DNA of 64,000 nucleotides from Labia minor (GCA_963082975.1 OY720349.1:61564501-61628500); one strand, 5' to 3'; positions 12,729 to 25,220 are shown, numbered from the stretch's first letter. The notes: generated by a model not told the origin, from the letters alone. Numbers and translations: made by a program.

Positions 12729-13272
12729 AATTTTTCTCAAGAAATTTAATTTTGGTTTCGATTGGAACAGGCGGATTTTTCAGATTATAAACGAATTCTC
12801 TTCTCTCTCTTCTCTCCACGTATATATATAGATAGATATCTAACAAAAGTTTTTTTATCTTTCGAACAGGCTTTTTAGGTCACTAAAAGCAATATATATC
12901 CGAATGGGGGTGAAAGACAAAACTTAATAACATAGTATGAAGGCCACGTGACTTTCAGTTTTGCTCTGCACTTGCAACTCGTTCTCTTTATGATATATTA
13001 GTAATTGAATTTATTGAAAGTTTTTATTTATTAGTAAAGATACTAATTAATAATAAAAATTAATAAGATAATTTTAATAAGAATGTAATTTTTTATATCC
13101 TTTAAATAATTTGGTAATTATTCAGGTAAACTCATTTTCGTGGATTTGGATTATAATTTACCAGTGGGTCCCTTTTGCAATTTCAAATAAACTTTTCTTA
13201 TGAAATTTTTCCCGGTATCTTATAGTTTTTCAGATAAAAATTAAAATAAAAAGAGAAATTACTTAAAATAAG

Positions 13273-13863
13273 CTGGAGTGTCTCCACTCGACTATCTCGC
13301 AATTTGAATTGGATTAAATAACATAATATATTATATTTAAATTAAATTTAATTAATTATAAATTATAAATAATAAATATTAAACCAGCGCATGTTTGGCT
13401 TTTTATTGATGGCACCATGGCACGTGTTGGCCCGTGAGATTTGCAGTATTAAAAAATTAATTCTGGTACTTTCAGCAATTCAATCAAGCTGAAATTCTAT
13501 ATATAGCAGTTTTATACAATTATTAATCATGTGAAAAATTATCAAACATATATTTTTATTTTTACGGTCACTTTAGAGGAAAAAAAATCAAAACGTTGTA
13601 GGTAATGACCCTCTTCCGGTTGAGCTACATTTCTCAAAAGTTGATAGAAAACTATGAATTTTGAATAATGCCCATGTACCAAATTTCATCATTCTAGCTC
13701 AAACCGTTTTTGCGTAATCTTGTCTACATACATACACACACACACACAGACATTTTTCTCAACCTTAGTGAAAATGATTCAGGAACCTTCAAAACGTATA
13801 AAAACATCAAAATCTCAACATCGAAAATTTTCGTGATCGCAATACTATCTCTTACGAGATAGT
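13273..13863 (-). mobile_element. Family A element (Helentron/HINE-like), reverse orientation
   Basis: Complete copy with the CTGGAGTGTCTCCACTCG end at the left and the ACTATCTCTTACGAGATAGT end at the right. It shares GGCACGTGTTGGC and the reduced AAATAATAAATATT core with the copy at 48.2 kb, so the two form a subfamily. Confidence 0.85.
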
Positions 13864-14956
13864 AAAAATTACAAATATAACAACAATATTAAAAAATATA
13901 TAAAATTACCTGAAAATAATTAGATATTTATTTGATAAAATTAAATTGATATTTGTGAATATAGTGGGTGAAGGGGCATGATAGATTATAGGTGAATGTT
14001 CATTCCAAAAGCAGCATGACAAATATTTTTTGGCAATCAGGCGTCTATTTTCCTTAATTTAATTTTGGACAATTTTTTTTTTTTATTTAAAAATTTAAGA
14101 AGCTAAATTTTTTCCAAATTTTTGCAATTAAAATAAAAAAATATACTTTGAAGGAATCTAATTATACCGAATCGTAGATAGAAAATTACATAATATTAAT
14201 TTGTAAATATTCTTCATATAAAATTTAATAGTAATATGAATTTATTTATATATGTGACTTTTAAATCAAATTAAATGTTCATTTATCGTAATAGGCATAC
14301 ATGAAGATACTTTTTTTAATATAACCTAATATCTTTTGGCTTTTGAAATTAGATCTATTATAAAAGACTACCAATTATAACTATTTATAATAATAATAAT
14401 ACATATAAAATTTTAGCCCGGGTTTCTTCAAAGATAAAATTAAATTACATATTTTTGCTAATAGTTGGTTATTAAGTAAAACTTACTTAGAATTTTAATA
14501 ATAAATATTCCTCTGTACATATAATTTTCCAAAATTTGTATTTCTTATATTATTATTATTAAAATAAATAAATAATAATTATATATATAATGTACGTGTG
14601 GCATCTGATGGATAGGTATATACCTATTTGCGTTTATATATAATATACATAGTAACATTTTATGATATCAATCCATCATTAACAACTAAAAAAATATATA
14701 AATTGAACAAAATGAATATATAAATAATATTTTCACATTTACCAAAGAATGAAATGGCCGGCAAATTCCCGAATTAGCCGAACTTAAGGCTTTACCCTTA
14801 ATTTATTAGCTATCTTCAGCTATATTTTATTTGAAATCACTAAAATTTGATTAAAAACGTTATTTTAAAGGTTTCCAAGTTATTTTCAAGTTAATTTGTT
14901 TTTCTGAGAGAACATTACCTTAAACAATATTTTTTCTTTATTCCAATTAAAAAAAT

Positions 14957-15186
14957 CTAGAGTCTGTTCACTCGACTATCTCGCAAATTTGATTTGGATT
15001 TATTAACATATATTATATTTAAATTAAACTTAATTAATTAAATTATAAATTAAAATTACACATACACACACACACATAGACATTTTTCTCAAACTTAATA
15101 GAAATGACTCAGGGACCTTCAAAACGTATAAAACCTTCAAAATTCGAAAATTTTCGTGATCGCAATATTATCTCTGTTGAGATAGT
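14957..15186 (-). mobile_element. Internally deleted family A element
   Basis: Both termini are present (diverged CTAGAGTCTGTTCACTCGAC and TATCTCTGTTGAGATAGT). About 370 bp of core is missing: the AT-rich block at 15045 runs directly into the CA microsatellite at 15060. Confidence 0.75.
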
Positions 15187-15783
15187 AAAAATTATAATTT
15201 GTATTATTCTTATTTTAGTGTTTTCTTTTAAATCATTTTCATTTTTATTGATTATCGAATGAATAAATAAATAAATATATGAATCTTTAAGTTATAATTT
15301 GTGTCGTTAAAAAATAATTATCTTTCTCTGGCATTCTGAATCAAACTCATATCTATCTACTTTTCAACTAATTTAATTTACAATGTTCCAGTGAAAATTA
15401 TATGACTATCGAGATAAGCAGCAAAGTGGTATATGAACCTTATAATTGTTCTTTTGTTTAAACTCTAGAGTCTAGTATCTACTTTTATCATTCTAATACA
15501 TTTTGATATTGTTCTTAATCCTTCCATGAAAAAATATTAGAACCAATTGAATTTGATTTATTTTTTAAATAAAATGAAAATTTCATAAAACATCATAACG
15601 TTTTTCTATCATTCTGTCTTCAGGAATTGTTCGAAAAGTTTTTGGCTTATCAATGTTATCAATTGCCACAATCAAACATCTAAACGCTTGTAGCTGAAAC
15701 TTAAGCAAACCATTTAAGGAATCTACTTTTAAAAATTAAAAAGAAATTCTGGTAAATAGTCAAATCGAGAACTTTTCCATAGA

Positions 15784-15788
<5 letters not shown>

Positions 15789-15829
<41 letters not shown>
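15789..15829. repeat. (AT)n microsatellite
   Basis: Uninterrupted alternating AT run of about 40 bp. Confidence 0.9.
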
Positions 15830-15833
<4 letters not shown>

Positions 15834-15999
15834 CCTTTCAAACAATAAAAAATAAATAATTATGTATTTCTTATTTATCCATGTATTTCTATTTTAAATT
15901 TAATTAAAGAAATTTGATAAATTGTAATTATTAAAATAAACTAAAGTAAAACAATAAAAAGATCTAATTAAAAATATAGAAAAGCGACTTAAAAAAAAG

Positions 16000-16604
16000 C
16001 TGGAGTGTCTCCACTCGACTATCTCGCAAATTTGAATTGGATTAAATAACATACATTAATTTAAATTAAATTAATTAAATTATAAATTAAAATTAATAAA
16101 TAATATTTATTAAACCAGCGCATGTTTGGCTTTGTTGATGGCACCACGTCATGTGTTGGCGCGTGAGAAATTAATTCTGGTACTTTCAGCGATTCAATCA
16201 AGCTGAAATTCTATATATAGCAGTTTTATACAATTATTAATCATGTGAAAAATTATCAAACATAAGTATATCTTTATTTTTACGGTCACTTTAGAAGAAA
16301 AAAAATCAAAACGTTGTAGGTAATGACCCTCTTCCTGTTGAGCTACATTTCTCAAAAGTTGATAGAAAACTATGAAGTTTGAATAGTGCCCATGTACCAA
16401 ATTTCATCATTCTAGCTCAAACCGTTTTTGCGTAATCTTGGTTACATACATACACACATACACACTCACAGACAGACATTTTTCTCAATCTTAGTGAAAA
16501 TGATTCAGGAACCTTCAAACCTTCAAAACGTATAAACGTATAAAACATCAAAATCTCAACATCGAAAATTTTCATGATCGCAATACTATCTCTTACGAGA
16601 TAGT
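16000..16604 (-). mobile_element. Family A element (Helentron/HINE-like), reverse orientation
   Basis: Complete copy, with the hairpin end at the left and GAGATAGT at the right. There are small duplications near the 5' side (CCTTCAAACCTTC and CGTATAAACGTATAAA around 16510-16540). Two open frames of 68-69 codons across it are products of the repeat, not genes. Confidence 0.85.
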
Positions 16605-17699
16605 AATAATCGATAGAATAGGACATTTATTATATGCATTTGAAATATATATTAAAATATTAAATTTTAAGTTCAGATTTCTCAATGATAATTATTATTA
16701 ATGTTTATCTGTATTCATATATATTCAATAAAAGTCCCATTCTGTCTCTATTCCTGTACTTTCTGTTAATATAAATTTTCCCTAAATCAGATATGCATCT
16801 TGAGTAAAACATAATACATTATTTTGTTTATTTTTTCACAGCGAATCCTGAACCCAAAATCCACCCTTAAAGTATGTATGTATATAATTTAACTTCAATG
16901 TTGTAAAGCGGAAAAAAACAAAATTGGATATATAGGGGTCTAGGATCCAGGATTTATCTCGTCATTCATGATTATGTATTTAATAGTTATTCTATGAACT
17001 CCAACAAATATGCTAATAGAGTGGCGCCAATATTCTATGCAACCATCGATCGTTACAAATGATTTTTATTCAATCTAATGTCTGCTATTGACATGCGTGG
17101 CTAAATCATGGCCAACTCTATTGCCATGGGACGTTAATTGTCGGTTTGCGGTTCAGTTGGCACCCCTATTCATCATCTTAACTCTAGACAGGTGTTGGAT
17201 GCATCCCCAATAATGTTAGGACATCAATGACCATATTATAACCGGACGGTGATTAATATTATCGTCAACCTATACGAGTAGTTGAATGCTCTGTATAATT
17301 ATACAGATCTCCATTATTAATATTGTCATGATTACAACAATATTATTATCATTATTATTTGGCTTATTATCGATAACCATGTGACAATTTAAAGGAGTTC
17401 ATATCTAATCAACCAATAATTACACCTTATATAACATTTACAACAGAGATATTGTTAATTAACTCATTAAGCAAGTTATTACCACCTCTAAATAAAGATA
17501 AAATTAAAATAAGGTATTGAGAACAATCGGAAAAAGGGATTTTTTAATATTCATGAAATAAGAGTAATCCACATTTGAATCCTTATTATTATTTTTTTTT
17601 TATTTGCGTCTGGACCATCTAGGATCTCGCAAAGCTCCCATATACAAGGGTATTGATGTTAAGTGTGCCCATATATGAATGTTCTTTAGGTGTTAACTT
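16605..17699. other. Unique DNA with a complex block at 16990-17480
   Basis: The block is less AT-rich and more complex than its surroundings. It has no repeat relatives in this window and no reading frame. It contains several GCCAT/ATGGC cores (for example near 17112 and 17122), homeodomain-type TAATTA/ATTAAT cores and ATCGATCG. Such composition fits a noncoding regulatory region, but this is inference only. Confidence 0.3.
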
Positions 17700-17972
17700 T
17701 TATTCTTCTTTTTGAGTGCTCGTGGATCCTCCAGGTGACGGGTGGATTGGGTATCAACTGGAGTTATTCTCATCACGATCCATTGTTTTGCTTATAGTTG
17801 CTTGTTTTTGAGGTAGTCCTGCTGGGGCAGGGTTGTATAGAACCAGGGCTTGTCAGTTCCTGGAGCCGGAGGCAGCTGATGTTAAATTGAATTTCCGTTC
17901 TTGGTGGGAATCGAACGCCGACTTCTCTTGTGTAGAAGGTTGCCACGCTACACACTCGGCCAAGCCACCTCC
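17700..17972 (-). mobile_element. tRNA-derived SINE
   Basis: Read on the minus strand, the head GGAGGTGGCTTGGCCGAGTG (box A TGGCCGAGTGTGTAG) is followed by box B GGCGTTCGATTCCC. The body has ATTCAATTTAACATCAG and GCCTCCGGCTCCAGGAACTG, as in the 7.7-kb SINE. A different second half follows (GATACCCAATCCACCCGTCA, then GGATCCACGAGCACTC) with an A/G-rich tail. No clear target-site duplication is visible. The overlapping 69-codon frame is spurious. Confidence 0.7.
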
Positions 17973-18661
17973 TTATTATCACTAATTCATAAATTAATAA
18001 ATTTGATGTTTTACATGATTATGTTAAAAACATATTTATTATCTTATATATAAATATTTATTCTCTCCCTCTCTAGTACTGCTTAATAGAAATCATATAT
18101 TTTTTTTTGGAATTAGTCTCTCGAGTTCATTAGGGGATTGAAATTCCCAATTGACATCATCAGGCTATTCCTTTTGGATGCAGGTAACGAATGAATCGAT
18201 TGTTTTAATTGCTACAACACTTAATTCTTCTGTTAATCTATTTTTTTTTATTCCTCTGGGTTTTTTTCGATACATCCTTTTATAAATGTTGTTCTATTTT
18301 TTTATTTATTTATTTTTTTGTAAAATGAAATCTTATTTTTTATTAATTTGGTTGAAAATAAAAAATATTCAATTTTATTTAGAAAGATAAATAAAATTAT
18401 AAATTAAAGAAATTAATTTTTTTAATTTTTTTTTATTTTAAATATCTCTTTTGCTTAGTAATAAAGTCGTTGGATTATAAATGAATGAGGAGAGGTTAGG
18501 AATTGGATGGAAGCGGTTGGGAATAGAAAAGCTTAGAGCAAAGTGTTTGTTGCGTTTAAAAACTCTTAATTCCAGTTCTGCTATATACATATAGAAGATT
18601 AAATCTAAAATTCAAAATAAATTGTTTAGTTTAGTAATAAATAATGACTAAAAGAAAAAAT
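17973..18661. other. AT-rich DNA, no feature
   Basis: T-rich and A-rich low-complexity stretches. GAGAGGTTAGGAATTGGATG at about 18490 has a near match at about 58725, which may be a relic of an unidentified repeat. Confidence 0.4.
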
Positions 18662-19237
18662 CTGGAGTGTCTCCACTCGACTATCTCGCAATTTGAATTG
18701 GATCAAATAACATAATATATTATATTTAAATTAAATTTAATTAATTATAAATTATAAATTAAAATTAATAAATAATATTTATTAAACCAGCGCGTGTTTG
18801 GTTCTTTGTTGATGGCGCGTAACGTGTTGGCGCGTGAGATTTGCAGTGTTAAAAAATTAATTCTGGTACTTTCAGCAAATAAATCAATCTGAAATTCTAT
18901 ATATAGCAGTTTTATACAATTATTAATCATGTGAAAAATTATCAAACATATATCTTTGTTTTTACGGTCACTTTAGAAGAAAAAAAAATCTAAACGTTAT
19001 AGGTAATGACCCTCTTCCGGTTGAGCTACATTTCTCAAAAGTTGATAGAAAACTATGAATTTTGAATAATGCCCATGTACCAAATTTCATTATTCTAGCT
19101 CAAACCGTTTTTGAGTAATCTTGGTTACATACATACACACAAACACACACACACAGACACTTTTCTCAACCTTAGTGAAAATGATTCAGGAACCTTCAAA
19201 ACGTATAAAAACATCAAAATCTCAACGGCGAGATAGT
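18662..19237 (-). mobile_element. Family A element (Helentron/HINE-like), reverse orientation
   Basis: The left hairpin end is complete. At the right, the 5' terminal stem has lost one arm, so ACGGCGAGATAGT directly follows AAATCTCA. CACGTG is mutated to AACGTG. The CA tract is at about 19135-19156. Confidence 0.8.
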
Positions 19238-20331
19238 AAAAAAGATTAGTTTTTCCAAAAAATTTCAACTAAAACGTTTAAGAATTTAAGGGTTTTAATT
19301 TTGTTTGAATTGTTAATTAAATCAATAAACAATAAAATATTTTTTTAATAAATGAACACATACACATTTAATATAACGATAACAATAAATCTACATGTAG
19401 TTTAATTAAATATGCCATTATTCTTTCTATTTAAAGCATTTACAACATGCAATTTACTGTTTTTTTTATTGAATCTTTCGGAATCTTCAATTTCAAAGTA
19501 CCTTGAAAGCCAATCTAAAATTTCAAATATCTCGTTAATTTTATCGACTGCAAATGAAACTGGCGGATGAGGTGGGGTGTGGGGGTGACGTAGGAGGAAA
19601 TTAGCGCTCTCTCTGGACGGTTTAACATCAATTAATTTCAGGGGAATATGAATTGAGAGATTAAAACGATTGAGCAAATTTGTACGCGGAAATTGGTAGG
19701 ATGAAATATATAAGTATTGGGGCTCCCCGATCCCCCCTCTCAAGGTACTCACTCACTCTCTCTATAAAAACGTCCTGTTTAAATAGCCAGGGGTTAACGA
19801 GGGTAGCGTTTGTAATTATGTTATTCGAAACAGAAGCCATAGCAAAGAACTAAAGAGTCACCCCATCCAACTCGCACCTTCCACTTGACACTTCACTGAG
19901 TGGAAGATCCGTCTCAATTGTCGATTTGATTACCCCTTACACTTATTTTTCATTAACAGTATGTAAATGAACGTTACTTCATTTAGAATTAAACTCTACA
20001 AAATACTTCAAGATAAAAATTATAGTTATGCATTCAAAATATACCTTTATACATATATTTATATTAATATAGGTGTAGAAAACTAAGTGATAAAACGAGG
20101 GAGAGACACCATGAATCTTCAAATCCAATTCACTTTTCTATATTTCTAATTTCTTTGAAAGCTACAAAGTTTCTTTTGTTTTTTGTGGCAGTCAATGGAT
20201 AACATCTGCAATTACGCAATCATCATTTTCAATCTAATCTTATTATGCTAGCTAAAATTGTATATATGGATGTATGTATATATATATATGTATTTGTAAA
20301 TGGGTTCTCAGAAACCGCTCGATCGATTTTT
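19238..20331. other. Unique DNA with a less AT-rich block at 19550-19925
   Basis: The block contains GGTGGGGTGTGGGGGTGACG, TATAAAA (19762-19768) and several GC-richer words, with no repeat relative in this window. A 116-codon minus frame (19402-19752) spans part of it but shows no recognisable domain. It might be host regulatory DNA. Confidence 0.3.
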
Positions 20332-20912
20332 ACTATCTCGCCAGAGATATATTGCGATCACGAAAATTTTCAATGTTGAGATTTTGATGTTTTTATACGT
20401 TTTGAAGGTTCCTGAATCATTTTCACTAAGGTTGAAAAAAATTTCTGTGTGTGTGTGTATGTATGTAACCAAGATTAAGCTAGAATGATGAAATTTGGTA
20501 CATGGGCATTATTCAAAATTCGTAGTTTTCTATCATCTTTTGAGAAATGTAGCTCAACCGGAAGAGGGTCATTACTTACAACATTTTGATTTTTTTTCCT
20601 CTAAAGTGACCGTAAAAATAAAGATATATGTTTGATAATTTTTCACATGATTAATAATTGTATAAAACTGCTATATATAGAATTTCAGCTTGATTGAATC
20701 GCTGAAAGTACCAGAATTAATTTTTTAACACTGCAAATCTCACGCTCCAACACGTGACGTGGTGCCATCAACAAAGAGCTAAACATGCGCTGGTTTAATA
20801 AATATTATTTATTAATTTTAATTTATAATTATATAATTTAATTTAATTTAAATTAATATATGTTATTTAATCCAATTCAAATTTGCGAGATAGTCGAGTG
20901 GAGACACTCCAG
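20332..20912 (+). mobile_element. Family A element (Helentron/HINE-like), best-preserved copy
   Basis: It runs from ACTATCTCGCCAGAGATA to GCGAGATAGTCGAGTGGAGA and the closing ACACTCCAG. All landmarks are present: the 5' stem, the TTGCGATCACGAAAATTTTC block, a (TG)n tract at 20444-20465, AGCTCAACCGGAAGAGGGTC, CACGTGACGTGG, an AT-rich stretch, the inset 3' motif and the 3' stem-loop. It is flanked by T runs on both sides, consistent with insertion between T residues as reported for Helentron-type elements. Confidence 0.85.
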
Positions 20913-20931
20913 ATTTTTTAAAACTTAATTT

Positions 20932-20947
20932 CCGAGCCGAGGCTCGG
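20932..20947. repeat. Short perfect hairpin
   Basis: CCGAGCC and GGCTCGG arms of 7 bp with a 2-base loop. It is GC-rich in an AT-rich context, 20 bp beyond the end of a family A copy. Confidence 0.7.
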
Positions 20948-21868
20948 GGTCCTGCTACTAAAATTTAAAGGGGCGAAGAAATTATAGCCAGCGGGAGCTA
21001 TATTGGGTTTGTAAGGTGGATATTCAAAATATTCTTAATGAAATATGAGTAACAGGATCTGATTTTTCCTTTCATCGTAAGGGTAAAATCGCAAAATTAA
21101 TTAAAATTTAACAAATAAACATATATATATTAAATTAATATTTAATCATCACTTTATTTTTTAATCAAATAAATATTCTAGTGGCATAGCATAATAATAT
21201 TAATAATTCATACTTCAAGTATAATTTAAAAAAAAAAAATAAATGTAAATTGTATGTTGATTAAATAATAATTTAAATACAAATAAGTACATCTAGATTT
21301 GAAAAAAAAATATGACTACTCCCTCTATGTATAAAGGAGTAAATATATAATATTCTTTCCATTTGAATTTGATACTCATTGTGCTTGCTTTTTCTCTTTT
21401 ATGTTGTAACTCTCTTCCTCCTGACTTTGTTTTCCTTTGGTCATGATAAATGTTGTTGAATAAAGTTTTCAAAAGCGAATGAAAGAGTTTTAATGAAGAA
21501 AAGAAAGAATAAGTCAAGATAGAGACAATCTCACCTCCGACATTTCCTGATTTTTTCTTTTCTAACATTATTATTTATTATTATAAATTTGCGGGTCAAA
21601 CAAAAACAACAACAATATTTTAAATGCTTAAAAAGTCATTCTTTATTCTTATTTCCTGTTTTATTTGTTTGCTTATGATTGAAATGTGCAATTATTTATA
21701 TATTCATTTAATATTAATTATTATTATTATTATTAATTATTATTATAATTTATTATTCATGAATTATTATCAAGTTTTTTATACCAATTACAATTATAGT
21801 TAATATCTTTGATAATAATCCGTTATTATACTATTTTTTATTTTTGTCTGTACTAAGGTTATATATAG
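20948..21868. other. AT-rich DNA, no feature
   Basis: No element termini are seen. The 91-codon minus frame (21293-21568) is of AT-driven composition and unrecognised. TTA/ATT simple repeats run from 21705 to 21765. Confidence 0.4.
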
Positions 21869-22242
21869 CAACGGTGGCCAAACCGTGGCTCTTTTTGGTT
21901 TATTGTGGCTCAATTAAAAAAATTTAATAAATACTTTCTACTAGGTTCTGAACATGTAAAATCTCTTTAAATAAAATTTAATAAAATAAATAAATAATAA
22001 AAATAATTATTAATTCGATTTACTTTTATTTTAAATAAAAAATGTTTATTTTTATTATTTATTTATTTATTTATTTATTAGCTGTTGATAATGCAGTTTT
22101 AATTCAGCGATAATTCGTAATTTTCTGTGATTACGAACCCCTTCCCCCCCTAAAAAAAAGTAAAATTTTTTTCCGATTTGGCTATTAAACATTTTCGATT
22201 TTTCAATATGGCTCTAAGTATAATCAAGTGTGGTCACCCCTG
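21869..22242. mobile_element. Non-autonomous hAT element with 8-bp target duplication
   Basis: The ends are CAACGGTGGCCAAAC and the inverse of CAGGGGTGACCACAC, a typical hAT terminus. It is flanked by a perfect ATATATAG duplication at 21861-21868 and 22243-22250. There is no coding capacity. GTGGCTC-type repeats lie near the left end and GGCTCT near the right. Confidence 0.85.
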
Positions 22243-22334
22243 ATATATAGTTCTGATTCCTGATTCTTATCAAATTTTACGAAGTGAGGTTTGAATTTCT
22301 TCAAGTTGAATAATTTATTTAAGTGAAATAATTA

Positions 22335-22515
22335 ATCTGTCTCTATGTCACCTCTGACCTCGAAATTCCTTGACAGTAGCAACCACATTTTCCCATATTA
22401 TCCTAATATTTCCTTACTAATTCCTATCTTCACACTAGTCCAATATATTGTCAGCCCATTCTGTCCTTAGTTTATCCATCTGTTTCCAATTGGTTTTTTT
22501 ATGCATAAATTCCTC
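22335..22515 (-). pseudogene. Highly decayed LINE 3' relic
   Basis: The pattern CCTCGAAATTCCTTGACAG then TAGCAACCACATTTTCC follows the LINE ends at 26.3 and 61.5 kb (ACTCGAAAGTTCTTGGCCGC, AGCAACCACAC). Similarity fades to the right. No reading frame survives. Confidence 0.45.
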
Positions 22516-22762
22516 GACAATTTTTCTCTCCCTATTCGAATCTCAAAACTCAATGGTTGACCTTATTTGGAGATAATAAATGTAAATGTAATGTCTCGTT
22601 ATTCAATTTCCGTTATTCCTCTGATTTGATCTGTTTTATACGAATAATTCTGTTTTCAAATTCACTGAATCCCCTATATAATAATAATAATAATAAGATT
22701 CTAAATAAGGATGCTTAAATAGTGCTTAGAAATAGATTTCGATAACTAATAAAACATATGTA

Positions 22763-24039
22763 TTGGGTGAAGGAAAAAGACTTTTCGGTTTTTTTGTACC
22801 AATGTGAATGAAATTTTTCTCTTTATTGATAATCAATTTTAATCAAGTACATACTGCCTAATATTATCTATGACCTTTTGCCATTTGCCGGGTAATTTCA
22901 TAATTCCATCGATGTAGAACTTCTGTTGTTTACTGGGAAAAAATTCGGCCACAGTGTTTTCGACGGATGTTTTGTTGGCCAATTTTTTTCCAACAAGGAA
23001 GTTTTGCAAAGACCGAAACAAATGGTAGTCGGATGGCGCAAGGTCTGGACTATATGGTGGATGCATTAAAACTTTCCAACCAAGTTTTCAGTTTTTGGCG
23101 AGTCATCAAAGATGTGTGTGGCCGGGCGTTGTCATGATGGTAGACAACACCCTTTCTATTGATCAATTCTGGCCGCTTGTTTTGAATTGCTTGCTGTAAT
23201 CTAGTTAATTGTTCACAGTAGAGAACCAAATTAATAGTTTGGCTAGGTTGTAGCACCTCATAATAAACTATTCCTTTCCAATTCCACCATACACACAACA
23301 TAACCTTAATGGCCGTCAATCCAGGCTTCGAAGTCGTTTGTGATGATTCACCGGCCTTTGTCCACGACCTTTGGTGTTTTTTATTCTTGTATTTAATCCA
23401 TTTTTCATCGCCCGTCACAACTTGCTTGAGAAATGGGTCGATTTCATTACGTTTTAACAACATTTGACTGATAGAAACTCTATCAATTAAATTTTTTGCG
23501 TTAAATCGTGCGGCACCCAAATATCGAGTATTTTTGAGTAGCCAGCCTTTTTTAAATGATTCCAAACAGTTTTCTTATCGAAGTTTAGTGCGTATGCGAT
23601 GTCTTGAGTGCTTGCATGCCGGTCTAACTCCACCAGTTGCCGAATTTCATCGGCTTTTTCAGTGACTGGCTGGCCAGAGCGAGGTGCATCTTTCACATCG
23701 AAATTTCTAGAACGGAATTGATTAAACCAAAGTTGTGCGGTACGTTCCGAAACAGCATCCTCACCGTAAACTGCACAGATTTTCCTGCATGTTTTCGCAC
23801 CAGATTTGCCCTTCTTATAATAAAAAAGCATAGCATAGCGGATTTCTTCGGAAATTTCACTCATTTTCACTCGATTATAACTTTTAACACAAATAAAGTG
23901 GCCAACAACAAAAATATAACATGTAATGTCAACTTTAAAACGAGTGTATGCTTGACCTTCCATGAGTAGTGTATGAGGAGATACTAGCATCAGCACCATC
24001 TCTTGACAAAAAACCGAAAATACTTTTTCCTTCACCCAT
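22763..24039 (-). mobile_element. Mariner transposon, near full length
   Basis: The element is 1277 bp, flanked by TA at 22761-22762 and 24040-24041. About 29-bp terminal inverted repeats begin TTGGGTGAAGG on the left and ATGGGTGAAGG on the inverted right, continuing AAAAAG and TTTTCGGTTT. Its length matches intact mariners of about 1.3 kb. One transposase pseudogene fills it on the minus strand. Confidence 0.95.
22839..23864 (-). pseudogene. Mariner transposase, frameshifted
   Basis: This would be the DNA-cutting and joining enzyme for the surrounding mariner. The start at 23864 (MSEISEEIRYAM) is chosen because it begins the helix-turn-helix region. An upstream in-frame Met lies in the terminal DNA. 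The N-terminal part has the paired helix-turn-helix and ends WVPHDLTQK. One frame shift at about 23490-23520 leads into a frame with VTGDEKW (first catalytic Asp) and HHDNARPH (second). A further shift at about 23080-23090 leads to YSPDLAPSDYHLF (third Asp) and a terminal frame ending at 22839. Total length is 1026 bp, about 341 codons, the family norm, so the two shifts nearly cancel. With one base restored the Asp spacing is 34, the DD34D mariner signature. Not functional as it stands. Confidence 0.93.
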
Positions 24040-24041
24040 TA

Positions 24042-25057
24042 TAATATGTATATTTTAGGTAACTATATTATATTTTAACACACCCCCCACATTAACATAA
24101 AATAAACTTATCTTCGGGAACATGCACATACATCAACATGATAATTTTCAAAAAAATCTTAGCGATTTATTAGATTAAAAAATATAATTCAATTAAAATT
24201 TTGTAATATAATAAAAATTTATAATAATAGGTAGAAAGTTTTGAAATTTCGTCGCCTACTCTGAAGAGGTTCTTTGATGAGAATCTTGGTTGAAGGAATT
24301 CGTGGAAATGCTTTAATTAATTCTAATTATAAGAATCAACACTTGATTATACAGGGCCTGTAATAGGAGCCCGAAAGTCAAGTATCTAATATAAAATTCA
24401 ATTAAATCTTTTCAAAAATCCTTTAAACGAAAAATACGTTAAATAAACAATTTATTTTTAGATTTGTTTTATTTATTTATTTAAATCTTTTTTTTTTTCT
24501 TATTTTAATGATTAGTTATCATGTTTCGAATTAAATTAAAATTACAATGAATTTTAGAAATTTATAATTTATATTATACATATATTGTACAATAAGCTAT
24601 TATTTATTTATTCGAATCTTTTATCATTGAAGAATGGAATAAAAATTTAATTACCATAATATTAATATTATTATTTTTTTTTTAATTAACATTAAATAAT
24701 AATAAATTAATTATTTCTCTTTTGATTACAGGTGGGTAACATTACTTCAATATTATTATCATATCACGTATACTTCTTTTATGGTAAGTAATAAACTTAT
24801 ATATGAATCTGGGAACCCGTGACTTTATGCGGGATCATCTGTTTCTACACAAACTTAAAGTTTCACAAGCCTATGAAGGACAATAATGTAATATTATTGG
24901 TCTAAAAGGGGGATAAAGGGTTTCTATAAGACAGGAAAATTCAATAACTAAATTATAAAGTAGTTTTTGAATTTTCTCGCATATCATAGATTTAGCATTT
25001 ATTACAAACTAAAATAAATAGTAAATTTATACCAATTTATCAATTATAGATATTTTG

Positions 25058-25088
<31 letters not shown>

Positions 25089-25220
25089 AAGAGGAGAATT
25101 GAGACCCTTTTTTCACAATTTTTGTTTAATTTTTTCTTACATAAATGTATTATTTTATCTAGGTTATATACGTGTAAAAAATATATTTAGTAGACTTGTA
25201 TCTTGTCTTAAGGTCTACCA
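24042..25220. other. AT-rich DNA, no feature
   Basis: It includes a (TA)n tract at about 25058-25080. No element ends or coding sequence are recognised. Confidence 0.4.

Larger units (their letters stand above)
8457..13272. other. Long stretch of mostly unique AT-rich DNA
   Basis: No gene is recognised. Three less AT-biased islands stand out: 8665-8945, 9590-9810 (with CACGTGAGATTTGC and GTCACGTGACTGG) and 10080-10335 (with GGGAGGAAGGGGAGG on one strand). They match no repeat elsewhere in the window and carry no credible reading frame. The 10067-10276 minus and 10268-10471 plus open frames overlap the last island but look random. From about 12360 to 12660 the + strand is strikingly purine-rich. 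It is followed by a T tract and then a CT-rich run at about 12795-12820. Confidence 0.4.

Noticed and set aside
16194..16626. Open frames across family A copies (also at 690-980, 8239-8646, 18745-18945, 20300-20488)
   Set aside because: The same frames recur only because the noncoding repeat recurs. They are not conserved between copies.
19402..19752. 116-codon minus open frame
   Set aside because: No recognised domain. The underlying DNA is noted as a unique block but the frame is not called as a gene.
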